A stretch of 14,774 bases of DNA from an uncultured Pseudomonadota bacterium (GTDB lineage: Bacteria; Pseudomonadota; Gammaproteobacteria; Xanthomonadales; Ahniellaceae), in the NCBI GenBank assembly GCA_937996755.1, contig CALKUS010000060.1, positions 1 through 14,774 of the forward strand. Direction: 5' to 3'. The position numbers were made by a program, and so were the translations under genes. Numbering within the stretch: position 1 is the first letter of the stretch; the number at the start of each line of letters is the position of its first letter. The notes beneath the pieces are model-generated. The model ran no database searches, was not told the origin of the DNA, and worked only from the letters and a program-made list of their open reading frames with translations. Of this stretch, positions 11,624-14,774 are shown in pieces.

Positions 11624-13933
11624 TCAGGCACGCTCTGCGTCGCGCACGCGCGGGTGCGCGCGCACGTACTCGATCGCGGCGTGGATCGCCTCCGGCGTGG
11701 ACGGCGAGGCCAGCGGGACGTGCGCGGGCGAATCGCCGAACGCCGCGACCGCGTCGCGCAACGCCTCGCGCACGCTGAGCGCGAGCATCAGCGGCGGCTC
11801 GCCGACGCCCTTGCTGTGGAAGATCACGTGCGTGGTCGGCGGCTCGCTGCGCCGGAACAGATCGACCTGCAGGTGCTCCGGCACTTCGCCGAGCGTGGGA
11901 ATCTTGTACGTGCTCGGCGCGTCGGTCAGCAGCCGGCCCGTCTCGTTCCAGCGCAGCTCCTCGCACGTGAGCCAGCCCATGCCCTGCACGAAACCGCCCT
12001 CGATCTGGCCGCGGTCGATCGTTTCGTTCAGCGACTCGCCGACGTCGTGCAGGATGTCCGTGCGCAACAGCCTGTGGACGCCCGTGAATCCGCACACCTC
12101 GACTTCGCTCACCGCGGCGCCGAACGCGTAGTAGTAGAACGGGTGGCCCTTGCCGGTCTTCGGGCTCCACGACAGGCCCGGCGTGCGGTAGTAGCCGGTT
12201 GCCGAGAGGCTGATCCGCGCGGCGTGCGCGGCGCACGCGAGCTCGCCGAACGTCATGCGCGATTGCGGGCGCTCGCGCAGGAACACCTCGTCGTTCGCGA
12301 ACACCACGTCGGTCGGGTCGCCCGCGAGCAGCTCGGCCGCGAGCGGTGCCAGCCGCGTGAGCAGCGTGTCGCATGCGGCCTTCACGGCCTGGCCGTTGAG
12401 GTCGGAGCCGCTGCTCGCCGCCGTCGCCGACGTGTTCGGCACCTTGTCGGTGCTCGTCGGCATCACGCGCAGTCTGGTGACGCCGAGCACGCGCTGCGCG
12501 ACGCCGAGGATCTTCGTGTGCAGGCCCTGGCCCATTTCCGTGCCGCCGTGGTTCACCTGCACGGAGCCATCCGTGTAGACGTGCACGAGCGCGCCGGCCT
12601 GGTTGTATTCGGTCTTGTTGAACGAGATGCCGAACTTCACGGGCGTGATCGCGAGCCCGCGTTTCGCGTGCGGGTGCGCGGCGTTCCAGCGTGCGATCTC
12701 GCGCCGGCGTGCGTCATGGGCGCTGTTCGTGACGAGCTGGCGCCAGAGCTCGGGCAGGTGGTTGTCGACCACCGGCTGGCCGTAATGCGTGGTGTTGCGG
12801 TCGGGCGTCTCGCCCGCGCGATAGAAGTTGCGCTCGCGCACGACGTGCGGCGCCAGCCCGAGGTGGCGCGCCACGCGGTCGACGATGTCCTCGCCCACCA
12901 GCATGCCCTGCGGGCCACCGAAGCCGCGGAACGCGGTGTTCGACGCGAGGTTCGTCCTGCAGATCAGTCCGGTGATCTCCACGTCGCGGATGAAGTACGC
13001 GTTATCGACGTGCACCATCGCGCGCATCAGCACGGGCGGCGAAAGGTCCACGCTCCAGCCGCCGTCGGCGTACAGCTGCACGACCAGCGCCAGCAGGTTG
13101 CCGTCGTCGTCGAAGCCGACCTCGTAACGCGCATGGAACGGATGGCGCTTGCCGGTCAGCTGCATGTCGAGCCCGCGGCGCAGTTTGATGCGCACCGGCC
13201 GTTTCGACTTCCACGCGGCGAGCGCTGCGATCGCGGCGTACGGGTTCGCCTGCGTCTCCTTGCCGCCGAAACCGCCGCCCATGCGCAGGCAGCGGCAGAC
13301 GACGCGGTTCGCGGGGATGCCGAGCACGCGCGCGACGATGATCTGCGTCTCGGTCGGGTGCTGGGTCGACGACGTGACGTGTACGGTGCCGTCGCCGTCG
13401 ATCTCGACCCAGCTCGCCTGCGTCTCGAGGTAGAAGTGGTCCTGCCCGCCGCAGTCGACCTCGCCCGCCACGCGGTGCGGCGCTCGCGCGAGCGCCGCGG
13501 CCGCGTCGCCGCTCGCGACGCGCGCCGGGGGCAGGTGGAAGCGTCGTTCGGCGATCGCCTGCGCGATCGTCAGGCACGCCGGCAGCGCTTCGTAGCGCAC
13601 CTCCACCTGCCTTGCCGCGAGCTCGGCGATGCGCTCGTCGTCCGCGACCACCCAGGCCACCGCCTGGCCGAAGAACTGCACCGTGTCGCGCGGGATCAGC
13701 GGCTCGTCGTGGATGATCGGGCCCGTGTCGTTCTCGCCGGGCACGTCGGCAGCGGTGAGCACGGCGTGCACGCCCGCCACGCGCAGCGCGGCGCTCGCAT
13801 CGAGCGCGAGGATCCTCGCGTGCGCATGCGGCGCCTGCACCGGGAACACGCTCAGCATGCCGGTCGGCGGACGCTGCTCGTCCGTGTAGGTGGCGCGGCC
13901 GCTGACGTGGCCTTCGGCGCTCTCGTGTTTCAT
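11624..13933 (-). CDS. xdhB: Xanthine dehydrogenase, molybdopterin-binding large subunit
   Basis: This subunit hydroxylates hypoxanthine to xanthine and xanthine to urate in the cytoplasm, in purine catabolism. It has 769 residues, the length of the Rhodobacter capsulatus-type XdhB. Motifs in order: GQDHFYLETQ (163-172), GGGFGGKE (219-226), AFRGFGGPQGM (334-344), a MGQGLHTK segment and GVGEPPLML (709-717). The purine-specific active-site set is present: E226 and R336 correspond to bovine E802 and R880, and E712 to the catalytic base E1261. This favours true xanthine dehydrogenase over aldehyde or CO dehydrogenases. The start ATG overlaps the xdhA stop as ATGA, with GGAA 8 nt upstream. A longer open reading upstream merely runs through xdhA in another frame. 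Confidence 0.96.
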   Translation of the reverse strand: MKHESAEGHVSGRATYTDEQRPPTGMLSVFPVQAPHAHARILALDASAALRVAGVHAVLTAADVPGENDTGPIIHDEPLIPRDTVQFFGQAVAWVVADDERIAELAARQVEVRYEALPACLTIAQAIAERRFHLPPARVASGDAAAALARAPHRVAGEVDCGGQDHFYLETQASWVEIDGDGTVHVTSSTQHPTETQIIVARVLGIPANRVVCRCLRMGGGFGGKETQANPYAAIAALAAWKSKRPVRIKLRRGLDMQLTGKRHPFHARYEVGFDDDGNLLALVVQLYADGGWSVDLSPPVLMRAMVHVDNAYFIRDVEITGLICRTNLASNTAFRGFGGPQGMLVGEDIVDRVARHLGLAPHVVRERNFYRAGETPDRNTTHYGQPVVDNHLPELWRQLVTNSAHDARRREIARWNAAHPHAKRGLAITPVKFGISFNKTEYNQAGALVHVYTDGSVQVNHGGTEMGQGLHTKILGVAQRVLGVTRLRVMPTSTDKVPNTSATAASSGSDLNGQAVKAACDTLLTRLAPLAAELLAGDPTDVVFANDEVFLRERPQSRMTFGELACAAHAARISLSATGYYRTPGLSWSPKTGKGHPFYYYAFGAAVSEVEVCGFTGVHRLLRTDILHDVGESLNETIDRGQIEGGFVQGMGWLTCEELRWNETGRLLTDAPSTYKIPTLGEVPEHLQVDLFRRSEPPTTHVIFHSKGVGEPPLMLALSVREALRDAVAAFGDSPAHVPLASPSTPEAIHAAIEYVRAHPRVRDAERA

Positions 13934-14774
13934 GCGAGGCGTTCCGCGACGAACTTCGCGAACAGGTTGCCGGCCAGCTTGCGGCGGTAGTCGGCGCCCG
14001 AGCGATGGTCGGACAGCGGCGTGAATTCGCCTTCGAGCGCGGCACGCGCGGCCTCGACCGTGTCGGGCGTGAGGCGCTGCCCGACGATCAGCGCCTCGGC
14101 CTGCTTCGCGCGCAGCGGCGTGGCCGCGACGCCGCCGTACGCGAGCCGCGCGTGCGTGACGACGCCGCGCTCGCCGCGCGCGACCGCGAACGAGGCCGCG
14201 ACGATGCTGATGTCGTCGGTCTGGCGCTTCGCCACCTTGTACGAGCCCTGCACGACGTCGGCGCGGCGCGGGATCTCCACCGACACGATGATTTCGTCGT
14301 CCGCGCGCAGCGTCTTGCGGTAGGCCGTGAAGTAGTGCTCGATCGGCACGGTGCGCGTGCCGCGCGGGCCGTGCAGCTCGACGGTCGCATCGAGCGCGAG
14401 CAGCACCGGCGAAAGATCCCCGATCGGCGATGCCGTGCCGAGGTTGCCGCCGATCGTGGCGCGGTTGCGCACCTGGCGCGCCGCGAACCAGTGCAGCATC
14501 TCGTCGAGCGCCGGGAACGCGCCGGCGAGCTCGCGTTCGACGATCGTGAGCGGCACGCCGGCGCCGATGCGCACCGACGCGGTGCCCGTTTCGATGCCGC
14601 GCAGCGCCGCGATGCGGTCGAGCGCGATGAATGCGCGCTCGGTGCCGCGGCCGTGGCTGAGCTCCACGCCCACGTCCGTGCCGCCCGCGAGCCATTGCGC
14701 CTGCGGATGCGCGGCGCGCAGGGCGAGCGCTTCGTCGAGCGTGGCGGGGTTGTGGAAGCGGTCTAGGGACGTGG
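13930..14774 (-). CDS. xdhA: Xanthine dehydrogenase small subunit (FAD domain), 5' end outside window
   Basis: This is the C-terminal 280 residues of the FAD/iron-sulfur subunit. They comprise the FAD-binding domain (FHNPATLDEALALRAAHP, LAGGTDVGVELSHG, TIGGNLGTASPIGDLSP) and the CO-dehydrogenase flavoprotein C-terminal domain (ARLAYGGVAATPLRAKQAEA, then YRRKLAGNLFAKFV). The FTAYRKTLRADDEI segment is the pattern of NAD-linked xanthine dehydrogenases. The frame is open to the right edge, so the start and the expected N-terminal 2Fe-2S domains lie beyond it; the internal GTG/ATG codons near 14673 fall after the first FAD strand and cannot be the true start. In E. coli naming this domain is XdhB. 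It is translationally coupled to the next gene by ATGA. Confidence 0.94.
   Translation of the reverse strand, partial: TSLDRFHNPATLDEALALRAAHPQAQWLAGGTDVGVELSHGRGTERAFIALDRIAALRGIETGTASVRIGAGVPLTIVERELAGAFPALDEMLHWFAARQVRNRATIGGNLGTASPIGDLSPVLLALDATVELHGPRGTRTVPIEHYFTAYRKTLRADDEIIVSVEIPRRADVVQGSYKVAKRQTDDISIVAASFAVARGERGVVTHARLAYGGVAATPLRAKQAEALIVGQRLTPDTVEAARAALEGEFTPLSDHRSGADYRRKLAGNLFAKFVAERLA

Noticed and set aside
10685..13990. An 1101-codon open frame on the plus strand opposite xdhC and xdhB
   Set aside because: Low-complexity Arg/Ser/Ala and Arg/His/Val text with no domains. The minus-strand genes carry complete catalytic motifs.
11624..14695. A single long minus-strand frame that would fuse upstream sequence to xdhB
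   Set aside because: The part above 13933 is xdhA read in the wrong frame. xdhB begins at the ATGA overlap, where family similarity starts.

Overview
The window is about 14.8 kb of very GC-rich DNA (third codon positions almost all G or C) from a Gram-negative gammaproteobacterium. It is most likely a member of the Xanthomonadales (Lysobacter/Luteimonas/Xanthomonas relatives). The grounds are the lptD-surA-pdxA gene order, tandem ubiH-ubiI, GTRG-type REP hairpins, arrays of a GGAAATS heptamer and dispersed intergenic elements between genes. The genus cannot be fixed from the sequence alone.

Layout from left to right. Positions 1-4110, minus strand: lptD -> surA -> pdxA, an envelope-biogenesis cluster running into vitamin B6 synthesis. 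LptD inserts LPS into the outer membrane, and SurA is the periplasmic chaperone that LptD itself depends on. The pdxA reading frame breaks after about 85 recognisable residues and is followed by unrelated-looking sequence with different codon usage up to the window edge. Positions 4111-4328: divergent lptD/msrB spacer carrying two inverted arrays of four heptamers. Positions 4329-4739, plus strand: msrB. Positions 4740-4982: a ~217 bp intergenic repeat element. Positions 4983-7002, minus strand: a tight three-gene operon of a DUF6580-type membrane protein -> PduO-type cobalamin adenosyltransferase -> histone-deacetylase-family amidohydrolase. Positions 7003-7152: divergent spacer with a REP hairpin and an attenuator-like set of mutually complementary segments. 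Positions 7153-9556, plus strand: ubiH and a second ubiquinone hydroxylase, overlapping by 11 nt. Positions 9563-9780: a second copy of the ~217 bp element. Positions 9853-10668, plus strand: a predicted outer-membrane beta-barrel protein of unknown role. Positions 10669-10728: a palindromic repeat between convergent genes. Positions 10729-14774, minus strand: xdhA (3' part only) -> xdhB -> xdhC, encoding an NAD-type xanthine dehydrogenase and its maturation factor.

The genes are mostly housekeeping. The parts that reward a second look are the pdxA break, the possible link of the DUF6580 membrane protein with cobalamin through its operon partner, the attenuator-like leader of that operon, and the family of structured repeats that fills nearly every intergenic gap. 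No mobile gene, CRISPR array, rRNA or tRNA was seen.
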